Shown here: piece after piece, positions 1 to 12,715 of the stretch
How positions within the stretch are numbered: position 1 is the stretch's first letter
Layout: each line of letters starts with the position of its first letter
Assembly (NCBI GenBank): GCA_964017145.1
Contig: CAXHKQ010000166.1
Coordinates: 1 to 25,572 of the forward strand
From: Agrocybe praecox
Lineage: Eukaryota; Basidiomycota; Agaricomycetes; Agaricales; Agrocybaceae
Length of the DNA: 25,572 nucleotides
Direction: 5' to 3'
The notes under the pieces: model-generated
The model's database searches: none
What the model saw: only the letters and a program-made list of their open reading frames with translations
What the model was told of the DNA's origin: nothing
Position numbers and translations under genes: made by a program

Positions 1-700
1 CAACCAATTTTAAATGTAGAGCAGATGCCCCTGCAATTGGACACTCGCTTAATTAATAAAATCTACATGAACTACAAGAAGGAATGGTCCGGAATAGAAG
101 GGTTTGATAATCTTTGGAACATGGGTTAATATTGTCGAATAACTCTTATGCTCGAAAGCACGATTATTTATCTTCAAAATGCTTTAGCTGATTTTGGCGA
201 AGTGACTTGAAAACAAATATTGTCAGCTTTATGTGTTTGGAAATGTAATGCCCAAAACGAATATCGTTTCATATTTTTTGGTGATGTAATTTATAATCAA
301 GATTCTTGAGTATTTGTGTAATCGGAAACTTATTATGAATTCGACCATGCATTTGTTCATAGAGGAAAACAGCGATAACTTCTCAAGATTTAACTAACTC
401 GAAGAACGAGATAGATCTATTTTACATAATTTTATAGTTTCAAAAACTCTCGTGAAAGTGTCCGATTGAAAGGCCAAAACATACTCCTAGTCGAGTGCCG
501 TTAATTCATACAAAAACAAAATATGGAGAGGTACAAGGGATAACTAAAATGTGTTATGTGTTTGAAAATCTGTTGGAAAATTCCAATTCAACGGGGTGTT
601 CTACGAAAAGTGATTGGAAAAACTCGGAGTTCGATTTTTTTCAAATTGGTTAACCTTTCGATTCGAGACAGAAGTATGTCGTAGTGAGTAGAGTAACATA
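1..700. other. AT-rich non-coding DNA, no gene seen
   Basis: No open frame of convincing coding character lies here on either strand and no RNA gene is recognisable. The block is AT-rich and lacks the CA/TG and CG simple repeats that begin just to its right. It may be decayed transposon DNA, but I found no terminal repeats or protein match to show this. Confidence 0.5.
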
Positions 701-3700
701 ACATTTTCTTTTCAAATGCATCTTATGCAACAATATATTACACACCGAGACTCGGACACACATTACTCTCGAGTAAATGCGACAACTTCAAAGTGCTCGG
801 GCATGCGTTGTCGCGATGTTCAATGTCTGTGTGTGTGCAAAATTCCGCCAGACACGCCAGATATCAATTACTTGCTGTGCACTCGCACTCGCCCGCCGCC
901 GCCGCCGCCGCCGCCACATCGTCGCACATGTCCGACCAGGCGAATGACAAACATTATCCAATCAATATGACACAACATTATTGTATTGTGTGTCTGCTGC
1001 CGTTCACTTGACAGGATTCCGCGAGCGCAAGCGCATGTCCATCGTGTTGGGATTAAATAAATTAAATTCACGCACCCACATACGCAACATATTGAAAGTC
1101 ATCCATATTACACCGACAGACGTACACACGCACACACGTACACGTTCAATAATCCGGTCTGACCCCTCTCTGACCTCCGACCCGAAGCGAGTTTTAATGT
1201 GTTTTTTTTCCTCGCTGTTGCCGCTGTCGTTCAACAGATTTCTCGCGTTAACTTATTGAAACAAAACACATGTCCAGATGTGGAATTCGCCACGGTTCAC
1301 GAGTTCACACACACGGCCAACATACTCCACTCCAATATTTATACGTTACGCATGTTCTATGTAATAAAAAGGTTTTTCCGCCCCCGCTCCGCCCGGAGAG
1401 TGACCAAACAAATACTACACGCATGACATTCTATTTTTATTATAATGGAATTCGATTGCCATCTCGGCCGTCCGACCGGCCATCCGTCCGTCCATCTAAT
1501 GCGCTCGCGCTGTCCTTTCGAAAGTTCTGCACCCACCCACCACCAACTCACCCCCGCATCGCATGTGTAAACATGCTTAAGATAGTGCTCGAGCGAACTT
1601 CTCGTGCCTTCGGACTTCGGACTCTACAAGACTACGGCGAAATACAAGAGTATGGTTTGTGTTCGTGTGTGTGTAATGTCATTTTCAATTTATGTGATAT
1701 TTGCTCAGGGTATGGTGCGACCACCCTTGCTGGACATATGCTGAGAAAAAAATGGCTGCTGTGGTGGCTCCGCAAAATCGGTCGTGTCTCATACCAACGC
1801 GTATTTTGAAATGTGTTTCATATGTTGTAAATGGCGTCCCCGGAGCCACTTTTGCCAACGACGACATCGACGACGACGTGAACGCCTTTTGGGAGTGACA
1901 TTTTCCATTGGATATTTATGCCCGATATGCGAATGCGGGTGGTTCTCAGAATCGGTACGCGCTCAAGTTGTGTGCTTATGCTCGTCGACAGGCGGATGGA
2001 AAAACGAAACATGCACAGCCTTTTACTTCTTTCGCGTTCTGATATAAGCAATAAACATGAGCTTTCGCATCACATATCGCACCCACCCGAAATCCCGGCT
2101 TGCATATGCAAAATCCGCGCGCGCCATAAGAGAGTGGCGTGTCGCGATAATGCTGCTGTATATGTGTGTGTATGTGTGTCGCGTGCACCCATAACGCTCC
2201 CGGTTTAGTATCAATAATAAAATTGCGCCAGGGATTTATATTCAATTTAAACTCGGATGTGTTGTATGAGAGGGCGTATATGTATCAAGTCAAAATGTAT
2301 ACATTCGCGTGTGTGTGTTCTGTGTGAATGTGTGCTCGGCGAATGTAAAGTTTATGCTCGAATATCGATGTGAAATGTATAAATTCCATGAATAAGCAGC
2401 GCAGCGCGAGCTCAGCACACTGCTCTGGTTTATTTGCATGGAAAGTTTGTCAAGCAGAAATTGTACGAACATTAGACGCGCGCGCGATTTCGAACTGTGT
2501 TCGCATACCCGTCGTTAATATGCGCACGCGCGCGCGAGTGTGTGCGACGCAATTTCCAATTGGGAATTGTTTATGCAAAACAAAAACCTCGAGTGCAATT
2601 TGTGAGAAATGATGGGTTCGGCGTATTACTGCATTCAATACTTTTGCGTGCGCATTCGATTTATAAATAAAGCATCTCATCGCCGACGAGCATAAATGTA
2701 TAGTATATAGCATACAATTTATACGGGCTTTATTGCCGGATGTAAAGGACACTACTCATGCTCAACATTTCATATAATCAATAATTCATGATGCTTGTGT
2801 GCATTTCGCAGTTCGGACACACAAGTCGTCGACGACGACGATGCGCACATGTACACATGCTCACGCATGCTCACGAGTATGCGCGAAGGCACATAAAAGA
2901 GGGCAGTTAACTGCAGAAATTACCAATTATATTCTGCACACAAACACCACGCATACACACACACTCTCACACACATATGGACACATTGTCGGACAAATTA
3001 TTGCCATCTAGTATATGGGATGTGGTATATTCTGGCTAGTAATTTCACGCATAATGTGCGCCGAGGTTGTCGTGTCCACGCATTCCGCACTCATTCCTCG
3101 CACACATTATTATTAAGATGCGTCATCGTATTCGGGTGTATGTGTGTGCGAGCGTCGTTTTCTCATTATCTCTGAGAAACGAGTCCGATGATTAGAAACC
3201 CCATCTGGAGGGGTGGTGGCGGCTCTCGAACTCGAAGCCAGAGACACATGACGCCATTGCGTTTTATCGCGACCACATCCGTTCCCTCGATCTTATGTAC
3301 ATACATATACGCAGCATGACAAACAAATCATAAACCATATATACGGAAAAACATACACAATCTGGAGTCCCGGGCAACGGCAACTGGATCCGCCCTCGAA
3401 TTGGGTGAGCGTATCGCAAGCGCAGCACACCCTCACTCGGGTCGGGTGGTGGTTTATATTGGGTTGGGTGGTGTGCGTGTGCATGCTATGATTTCATTAT
3501 TATCGTCATCATCATAACAACCCCTTGGCACGAACGTGCGACGCAACGCGCATCACGCAATGTTGGTTCAGTTTTTTGTTGTTCATATGTTGCGGTTTCA
3601 GGGGGTGGATATTAGCCAATAGCAATGCAGGACGCATTCGGGATAATTTATGTTGCTATGATTAACACAAATGTTTTTCAAAAATGAAGGAGAGTTATAT

Positions 3701-4380
3701 TAGTGAATGTATATGTTGTTATGTTATGTTGCTGTATAACATCGCTAACTTTTCTCATTGAAAAAATACGGTGTGCAGTTTCTTATACATGCTCCAACAC
3801 ATAAGCACCGCCGGCCATTACAATCACCAACATTGTCCACCTGAGACCAAACCAAAACCGAACCCAAATCCATATGTGTATCTCTGATCGGCTTATGGAT
3901 GCGACGCGCAACAACCGAGCAATAACTCTTCGTTATACACTCGAAAGCACATCCACAGAACACCCCCAACATTCGGAACGGCGGCGCTGGATTTATTTTC
4001 TGTCGCTGTCCAGTCCAGTCCGCGTTGTCCTGCGATTGGACGACGCAGACGTTGTTGCCTTTGGCCATCGCGGTCCGAGTCACCACTCTACTCGGCTAGA
4101 GGTGTGAGAAACGAATGATATTGACAGTGTGAGCGATCGTGTGTGTTCGCACAGCAGCACAGAAAATCGTTCGCATAGCAGACATACTTTTAGCAAAAAC
4201 ATAGCGCATAGTCGAAAGCAAAAACGTTTCATAAATTAGTGTTAAAAACAGCATTTCACAAATTCTCCGCGACCATGTAAGAGCATAATGTATGTGTAAT
4301 TGTCGTAATGCAGGCGCACGCAAGTGCTGAGTGTGCATGTGCAATGTTTCACGTTACAATGTACCTATGACCGTGCACAT
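701..4380. other. Non-coding DNA rich in simple repeats
   Basis: Short CA/TG runs, CG alternation and trinucleotide runs recur every few hundred bases, including a perfect GCC run at about 891-916. The open frames (up to 179 codons at 1270-1809) are rich in Thr/His/Arg/Cys because they translate CA and CG repeats, and they match no family I know. It could be intronic or intergenic; if the transferase gene to the right continues leftward, this is part of its last large intron. Confidence 0.5.
891..916. repeat. (GCC)n microsatellite
   Basis: An uninterrupted run of GCC units sits inside a CA-rich tract. It explains the poly-Pro and poly-Gly stretches in the overlapping open frames, which are therefore unlikely to be genes. 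Confidence 0.9.
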
Positions 4381-5446
4381 TCTTCTAGGTTGGCTATTGC
4401 TCATTGTAGTGTCGAAGTCGAACTAATTAAAAAAAATATTTTTTGTATCTGGGAACAAATTGGGCCTTCAAATTGTTCATGTTTGGTGTCTGAAAACTAT
4501 TTTATATTCTGCGGATATTGCCGAATATCGGAACTGCGGATATTGGAACAGACCTTAGGAACAATGGGAAAAATATAATTCACTTCGGTAGTGTTCCCGT
4601 TAGTGTTCCCGTTATCTTCAATCGAAAAAACCAGGGGCCCTCAAATTCAATGATAAGTGTAAGATAATCGTTTTCAGAGCACCTGGTGAAAATTATTTAT
4701 CAAACGTATATCATAAGTAGTCCCATTCATTTATTCATAGGACCGAGTATTATCAGGGCCAGGGATATAAGAATTGACAGTGATGCCTGGGATGTATATT
4801 TATAGCGAATAGAGGAAATTCTAATTGAATATATCCAACATCCGTTTTGAAATGGCCTTTGAATTTCGTTAAAAAAAACGTTCACGTCCATATGTATTAA
4901 CCTAGTATAAACTTGTGCCGACGAACGTATTACAACTTCGCAATTTTGCGCGCGCGCGATTCCTATCACCAAGCCCAGCAAGCAGCCCAAGCAGCTCCAG
5001 CCCAGCCCATACAATAAGTAAGGCATTAAATGCAATTATATTGTTATTGCAATTGAAATGCTATTGTTTCTGCTCTGCGGCACTGTTTGCTTCCATACTC
5101 GCCGGCATATTGTGTGTACAACATGACAACGCGGCCAACAACCAACCTGTGTGTGTGTGTGTGATGAAGATGTTGGCGAACACGCGCACGCGCTCACAAC
5201 GGTCGACGAATTTTGTCCGTTACAGCGGTGTGCGCTGGTGTTTTGGTCTGTACGTATGCGGAATTGATACACTAGGCTACATGTATCATCTTCTTCTCTT
5301 TATAGTCTAAATTGTCTGTCAAAAAATATTTAACACAATCAAACAAACACAATTTTCACGCAGACATTTTGAAACGTTAAGTCGAAACAATCGAATTAAT
5401 TGCATTGAACAGACTTGAATAAACTAACATACTTTCAGTCGTGGGT
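4381..5446. other. Mixed AT-rich DNA, no gene seen
   Basis: The left half is AT-rich with short internal duplications, such as GCGGATATTG twice near 4511-4545 and TAGTGTTCCCGT twice near 4590-4612. The right half has CG alternation (4947-4958) and a TG run (5146-5162). No coding exon or RNA gene is evident. Confidence 0.45.
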
Positions 5447-5449
5447 TGT

Positions 5450-5661
5450 AATATGAAGTTACCAAACACCATGCTGGACTTTGGAGCTTATTTTCACAGA
5501 ACTGGGTGCACCAAATGACCTGAATCTTTTTTTATTCGGGAGATCTATCTGTCATTAATAACTCTGCAAATTTTAGTATATGTGGCCATCGTAGTTTCCG
5601 GATGACTATATAAGGTTACCAAAACTAGTTTTTCGTTATTATTAGTTATTATACACTAATC
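5450..5661 (+). repeat. Solo arm of a dispersed inverted-repeat element (copy A)
   Basis: This stretch resembles both arms of the element at 12716-13402. Positions 5490-5600 match 12752-12858 at roughly 93% with one 3-base gap. Positions 5450-5510 and 5610-5661 match the reverse complement of 13014-13208, sharing TTGGAGC, ATTTTCACAGAACTGGG and GGTTACCAAAACTAGTTTT. Only one arm is present, so it is a truncated or solo copy. No transposase is encoded, so the family is unknown. Confidence 0.75.
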
Positions 5662-6180
5662 GTTTTATTTGATCGTTTCTTGTCTGAGCACTTCTAGTTA
5701 TGTTTCAACATCTATTGGAGAAATGTAAGGATGCAGTTCAGTTGAATAGACATGTTTCCATCGTCTACAAACAAATCGATTGAGAAAAGTCATATTATTC
5801 ATCTTATAGATTAGACTTAACTTTTCATCAGCAAAACTAAAAGCCACAATGATTGTTGTTTATTTTTTCTAATTATGAGGATTTGAGCACGGTTATACTA
5901 CCTTTCATTTCAGTTGACGAGTATAGCTTATTAAAGGACATAACTCTAGAGAAGAGTTATGTTTTGTTATGTTAAATTATGTTATGTTATATTGAATTGC
6001 CATACAAAATACCTTGTTACGATTGTGGGGGAAACGTGAAGACTGAACTATGAGATACATACTTTTACATACTTTTTACTTTTACATTCAATCAATTCGT
6101 AAACGCCACTGTGAGTGATTCTTTGTTAACAGAACTCTTCAATATAACTTAGAAACACTTATGAAGTATTATATTTATTC
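5662..6180. other. AT-rich non-coding DNA with TTATG repeats
   Basis: Nothing coding is seen. Around 5955-5995 there is a loose array of TTATG/GTTATGTTA units, echoed at 3710-3735. The block resembles the AT-rich material around the dispersed repeats rather than the CA/CG-rich blocks. Confidence 0.45.
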
Positions 6181-9100
6181 ATTTATTTTGGCGCATAGTG
6201 TCATATCGATGCATACGCTCTTTGAACGTTCATGACCATGTACAAGTGAGCCAGGACTGCGGTATCGTCGTCGTCGTATGTGCTACAAAAAGGCCGTGCG
6301 CCGCCGCCGATTGTGCTACTGAGATTGTTTGACAACAATCGCACTCGCACACACGCTAAAGCAGGAACATGGAACCCTTTTCGCTCTGCCGGTGGAGCCA
6401 ATAAATTCCCGCCAAAACTCTCGCATGCTAGACGACGACGACGATGGCGACCAAAGTTATTTACACTTGATTGTAAAGCGAATTTATGAGCAAACTTTCT
6501 ACGGCGGTGCGTCCATAACTTGGAGTATGCGCCTGCGTCTGCGCCTGCGCCTGTCCTCACACATATGCCGACCGAAATCTCACTCGACTGCACACATGAA
6601 TATTGTATACAACTATACCCTGTGTGGATCGGGTCTTTGACGCCTGATGGAACCCAAAAACGATTGAAATCGCGCTCAAGGTTCGGACTGGAATGTATAG
6701 TATGCTCGAATCCGAGTGATTGAAAGTTGAAATTGAGTTGGACTTCGCCCATCGAACAGGAAATCGCAAGTAACGCACGATAATTTTGCATTCCTCACGG
6801 ATCGTTTAAACATGGTGCAAACGGACGCAACTGCCCGCAGGTAAACAAATATAAATCATCTCTGGTCGTCGTCCAAATGCGGATTCTTGTTCTTCTCGGC
6901 TCGTCAACGAGTCAGTGATTTACGACGAGCTGAACAGCTTGACTAATACGTCCGAATAGAATCGATATACCGATGCGAATTACCGCACTTAAACTCGCTA
7001 AAGATCTCATTTATTGTGCGTGTCGAAAGCCCATCATTATCGCGCGATGTTCATGCGCGAATGCAGATATGCTACGAAATGCTTGAGTATCGATCATAAA
7101 TGACATGCTGAAGCAGCTGTGAATATGCAAAATATGACAGTGAATTTAAATTACTTCTTGTTATCGGCTTCGGTTCGCATTAAAGAAACAACTAGTTACT
7201 TACGCATTGCTCCAAAGGAGCACCAACGCGTGTAAATTGCATTACGCGCGTTTATATATTCGTATACAAATGGCTATTTAACAGCAACTTTATTACCATG
7301 AACAGTCAATATCTATGCTCAGCTTCATATTCAGAATATCCTCAACAATTGCATCGATTTCATGTCGTCAGTGCCTCGTTATGTGTGCGTATTTGTGCAT
7401 GAGGGAGTGTGCCGGAATTCCGGACCAGCCAGTAAACATCCGGCGGCACGGCACAATCTATGCGCGTGTGTTATGATAAAATCGAATCCGTCATCGATGC
7501 TGCCGTCGTTTTGCCTCCGGGCAAACACAAACACCGAACTCATGCGCGCGCAGTGATTCATCATGCGATACCGATCGTGACTGGCGACAGCATACGAGCA
7601 TACAGCATACGAGGAGACGAGAAAAATTGGGGTGATGAATGCGTAGAAAATATGTTGACACATTTCAATGTTTGCACGATGACATGCGTTGCAAAGGCTA
7701 TATTAGTGCCGGTCATAACACCGGAACTGTGTGTGTGTGGGGTGCGTTCGTCGGCACGTGCACAACATATTTGTTAATACTAACAATAAGTTGGTTGATA
7801 TTAGCATGAGGGAGGGAACTCACGGAAGTGTGAATATGCATTATGCATAAGTGGTGTAGTAAGTACTTAGCTACTTCCAAAAATATTCTACAGGTAATAT
7901 TTTATGCTACAATTTCAACCGTTAGTAGTTCTCAATGACGTCATGTCTCAACGCATATCGCGACATAAAAATTGTCATTTGTGACCATCCAAATATCGAC
8001 GACACGCGCGCGCAAACAAAACTCGAATGCCACATCTGGCCGGTTGGCGCTTTACGACCAAGCTGAGTGCGCCCAAATGTCGCCTTGATGAGTTCCTAAT
8101 GTGCGCACTAATGTGTAGTTTGCGATACATATTCGTTGGCACGGCTCGATGGAAATATCGTTTTTATGAGCCGACACAAATGTGTTTCGATGACACCGGC
8201 CGCGAACCCTTTGGCCCATAGCTCGTTTAGTGCTCGAGGTACGGTGAGATATGGGTTGCTATATTTGTGAAATAAATTAGTCGGGTATGCCGGAATTCAT
8301 TCCATATATTATCGAGCCAAAGTTGAATAATGTTTAACTATACCTACACTCAAATTTGTCATCATTCTCGAAACGTGAAAACAGTATATTGACACGTTCG
8401 TAAACTTATTTTACACGCTGAAACATTACTATTGAACATTATCATAAATCCGAACGCATAGCGGTGCCATCATTCATGTGCGTCTGTGTCTGCGACATTA
8501 AGATACCCCTGAGCACATGCACGCGTTTATGTGGCTGAAGATGCATTTTCCGCTTCGATTTATATTGGTTTTAAAAATAGCGAAAACGACTTGCCGCCCA
8601 GCCAACACAGAGTAGCATTAAAATGCCGAGGGTGAGTGACACGCGTGTCATTCACCTATTCTCAATCAACAGACACGCACACGCACGCAAGTGAAACAAT
8701 ACACGAGCCACGCGACCGTAAGCATGATTTCAAAGTGTAGCGGCGCTGCCACGCGCATTCTGAGTCTATTTCGATCTATGCCGATACATTTAATCCCTGG
8801 AATTATTTCATGTTCTACGCACACTATCAAGTATCGTTATAATGATAAACCAAACATGATGTCCTGGTCGAGTTATATATTTCATAGCAAAATTATATCG
8901 AAATGATAGCATAATTCTGTTGCGAAAGCAAAAAAAAACACCATTATTCATTGGAATCAGGAGCATTTCGAACTATACATTCACATCCCATCATCTCCAC
9001 TCATCGCCATCTATCTGTTGTGATTTATTGTAATATATTCATCAACCAAGAATCATGATTCAATGTGTGAACTGAGTATATGTGCGTGTCTGTTCGAGAG

Positions 9101-10200
9101 AGAAAAAACATACGTTGCTGTTCATTCATGTTCTCCAAGATAATAAATTTGTTGGTCGCACACAGCTAACACACGCGAACAGTTCTTTTACCCATACAAA
9201 CATGCATGTTCCTCACGTGCACATATAACATATACTTTATCGCACATACTTACTATTGGGTCTTGGTCACACAACCAGTTTTTTTGTTCGAATATACCAT
9301 TTTGAACACTCATTAATTGAATATCAGTTGATCGAATAATTTGAATGAATGTGTTTATATAAAAATTACAAACACAAATCCCAGAAATCCATGCTCCACA
9401 TCATAGTGAAATCCACTTTCAATCTACTATAGCACATAAATAAAACACCCACCTGTCTGATTTGTGTACACTAGAAAAATGTCACATTTCCCAACCATTT
9501 TGCGCCAAGCGCACGAAATATGAGCCACAGTTAAACACCTCGACAACGTTTGCTAATGATGTTCCGAAAATAAATCGCCACAAACAATAAATAAATCAGA
9601 CTATGAATGCGTGAGTGCGAGCGACACCGAAGCTCCTCATCTCGCTCGTCGACGAGTTTGTATTCCGATTTGCCTAATATATGTATACACATGTACGAAT
9701 GTGTTTGTATACGAGTGAATGAATGTGACAAAATACCACGACGACACGCGCTAAACAGACCAACACCAAAAAAATGCGACACGATAAGTGGTGCTTGAAA
9801 TACACGCATCGGATGCGCCGCCGCCGCAACGTGACTTATGTGATTATGCAGAAAAATTAACGATATTTTGGTGAGCGGACTGGCGTGTGTGTCTGCATGT
9901 GTGTGCGCGTTTTTATGATTTTTATTAGTCTGCTGTCGGGCTGTCCGTCCGCACATTTGAGTTGGAGGCGGAGGGAGGCGGTCAGAGATCGGCCATAACC
10001 GTTTGGCGTTGACAAATTGCCCATATGGACCAACCGTATGGTCAAGTTCGCACACAGTATATAGGCGCGCATATACAAAATCATGATTATAAAACAGTCC
10101 GGACCCCGGCGTAGACTCGGCAAATTTAGCATATTCGCATGGATTATATAGCATAACAGTAGGGATGGAAAATTCGTATCGTTTCGTAGTCAAATACACA
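6181..10200. other. Non-coding DNA rich in simple repeats
   Basis: GAC/GTC runs (near 6260-6275 and 6430-6445), GCGCCTGC units (6530-6552), many TG/CA tracts and repeated ATGCAAA or TTATGCA words occur here. The long minus-strand frames at 6201-6791 and 9531-10199 are low in complexity and match no family I recognise. The region could hold intronic or intergenic regulatory DNA, but no defined site can be supported. Confidence 0.5.
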
Positions 10201-11230
10201 GTTTGAATAATATTATTTTAGTATAACCAACATTTCACAACTTTTATATGCCCTTCGTATAGTGGCTATTTCTTTTTTGCCACAAAATATGTTTTGTTTT
10301 TCTGCAATACATCCCTTAACGATGCTAATTCACTTTCCAGTGAGCATTATTTTAGGTATAGAACCAGAAAATAGACGCCGATAGCCATATCAGGGTAATA
10401 ACGAAGATAAGGTCACATTCCAAAGCCCTTCACATCGATTTTGGCCATCGTTCTCATCGACTTGTGAATGGCGTATTGCCTTGTTTAAAGAACATTTATA
10501 TCTAGCAACGTTTACCGTTCCTAGACCATTTTGACCATAGGGTGCTCAAAAAATAAACTCTCTCTAGACCTAAAATAAATAGATACGCTATTCGATTGAT
10601 GTGTTTATGGTAACATTGGAGAGGCTTCATCGCTTCCTCTCCACTCTGATGTCTTCCGAATAAACTCCGAATATTTTGTATCGAGCCATTATTCCGCCAT
10701 TGTCCCAAATTGATTTAAAAAATCAGCTTAATCACGTTCAATAAGACCTAAACCCTTGTGCCAAAAATCTTGTGTTCAAATATTTTTTGAAGATCTTTAT
10801 GGTATTAACGGTCTTGAGCTGCCGTGTGTTTGGGTCATTTAGATGTTTTTGTCGTTAACTTCTATTAGTTGAGGTGATTGAGGCTCAAACGAAATATTGG
10901 AATCAACCAACTTAAATTCGTTCGCCATTGATAAAACACTTTGTCTCTAGTTCTGTGTTCGTTCAATTATGGTACATTTTCACTTCTAAATTCGATGGAG
11001 ATGCCAAGGTTCACATTATTCAACAGCTTACGCAATGATGAAGGAACATTTCTGCATTTGAACATTTTCATAATCAGGCTCTATTTTGTGCCTGGCTACA
11101 AAACTGTTCTGCGATTCCTCGGGCCTCTAATTCTTTGGCCGCAAACCAAAGACTTTTAGATGTCAATTTTTTGTTCGAATCTATTGAATTTAAAGATACG
11201 AATTTTCTAGCCCAACTGTTACATACATAC
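10201..11230. other. AT-rich block, possible decayed transposon
   Basis: Composition shifts abruptly to AT-rich DNA without CA/TG runs. The minus strand at 11074-11220 translates to a short, protein-like stretch ending near AKELEARGIAEQF, with frames broken downstream, as in a degenerate mobile-element gene. No terminal repeats or diagnostic motifs were found, so the class is unknown and the call is weak. Confidence 0.3.
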
Positions 11231-12550
11231 ACAATATTTTGGACCGTCCAACGCAGACGCTTGCGTCTACTCGGACGGCTACATAAACGCGGCAACATAC
11301 GAATAATAATATGCGACAGGCGCCGTTTTGCTACCGCTGCTGCTGCTGCTGCTGCCGTTCACATGCGGGGGTGGCAGTGTGATGGTCAACGGCCGACCAC
11401 CACCACCATAACGGTCAACCCATGCCCATACATGCACATGCACACATGCATACATACACCAACGTAATTACAAGGGTCAACTCTCTCGTTCTCTCGTTCA
11501 AGCCGAACGAACGCGCGCGCCAGCGACTAATCCCATAAATTATATTAAAACAGAAAAGGGACACACACGGCGTTATGAGTGTGAGTGCTGGTGAGGCACT
11601 CCGACTCCGACGGTGGTGGCGGACGCATTCGGACGGCCAAGTGAAATATTCGAGCACATTCTGCGCTGCGCTGCGCTGCTCCGCATATATGAGGATAAAT
11701 TGTAGCACATTTTCATTATACGGATGTCCGCCACCACTCGAGTCGCTATTTCATATGCGAATGCATTCTTTGGTATGTGAGTATATTTATATTTCAACAT
11801 TAGCCTGTCCGCCCCCACACACGAGTTGTGCGACACACGCGCACACATACACGCCCGTTCCGCTCCGGTCCCGGTCCGAGCACTTCATGCGACGTCATGT
11901 CCGAGAAAATATATGATTTTGACACAGTTTTTCAGAGTAGTGCCGTCGACGCACATCTGCGTCGACACGACAAATCGGCAAGCGGTTGATTGACTGACCA
12001 TTGTTGGCGTGCATATGTATGACATGGATGCGGGGGTGGACGCATGCGCACGCAATTGACATGCCATGCGAAATGTTGACCATAGCAAACGTCCTCGCTC
12101 TGCTGCATCATCTGGGTCAACCGCATTTGATTAGCCAGAGGACAGATGCACGCGTCGATGAACCGTGCGATGTTTGGCCGGCGGTAAAGAGTTTAACTGA
12201 TCGGTCAAGCGTACTCGAGAATTAGCTGGCTTGTGCGCGCGCGGCCACAAATCGGTGCACTGATTTGTGTTGGTGTGTCGCTCGATAGTTTCGAGCGCAT
12301 CAATTACACCAGCATAAATTAGGCTATACATTGTCATGGAGCCCCCCACCCTCACAAACATAATGTACATATGTGCATACGAATATACAACATACACAAT
12401 CGTTAACCAGGTTCATCAGAATCAAGTCGAGAGAATCGGACCCTGAAAGCATATTGAATATTACACTAGATCAACAATATGATAAATCTGTATGAACGTT
12501 CTACCGAGTTTGTATCTTCTAATCACGAATTCAAAATAAAAGCTTGTTTC
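11231..12550. other. Non-coding DNA with CTG, CTGCG and CA repeats
   Basis: A CTG run lies at about 11335-11356, CTGCG pentamers at about 11662-11680, duplicated CTCTCGTT at 11482-11498, and several CA tracts. All open frames here are repeat-driven and overlap on both strands. No exon or RNA gene is supported. Confidence 0.5.
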
Positions 12551-12555
12551 CTGTA

Positions 12556-12702
12556 GGGGGATTCGCTATGAATATTTCGACATCGACTCTGCATCGAAAC
12601 AGAAATGCTGTTAGTTTGTCTAGTGTATTTCGTATTGAAATTTGTGATCGAAATGATTACGTCTTGCTGTTTCGATGTCGAAATATTCTTAGCGAATCCC
12701 CC
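12556..12702. mobile_element. 147-bp MITE with 31-bp terminal inverted repeats
   Basis: The left end reads GGGGGATTCGCTATGAATAT and continues TTCGACATCGA; the right end is its reverse complement with one mismatch in 31 positions. Both ends are flanked by TA (12554-12555 and 12703-12704), consistent with TA target duplication as in Tc1/mariner-type insertions. The next bases, CATCGAAACAG on the left and CGAAACAG on the right, extend the symmetry after a short insertion. It encodes no protein and must be mobilised in trans. Assignment to a superfamily is inference from the TA alone. Confidence 0.75.
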
Positions 12703-12715
12703 TACTGGATGGCGT

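Noticed and set aside
1270..1809. 179-codon plus-strand open frame
   Set aside because: Its composition follows CA, CCG and TG repeats, it has no recognisable domain or splice context, and overlapping frames on both strands look equally good.
6201..6791. 196-codon minus-strand open frame
   Set aside because: It is rich in Arg, Ala-Gly and Asp runs translated from GAC and GCGCCTGC repeats, with competing plus-strand frames and no family resemblance.
9531..10199. 222-codon minus-strand open frame
   Set aside because: It is low in complexity, with His/Thr tracts from CA repeats, and has no domain I recognise; its length alone is not enough.
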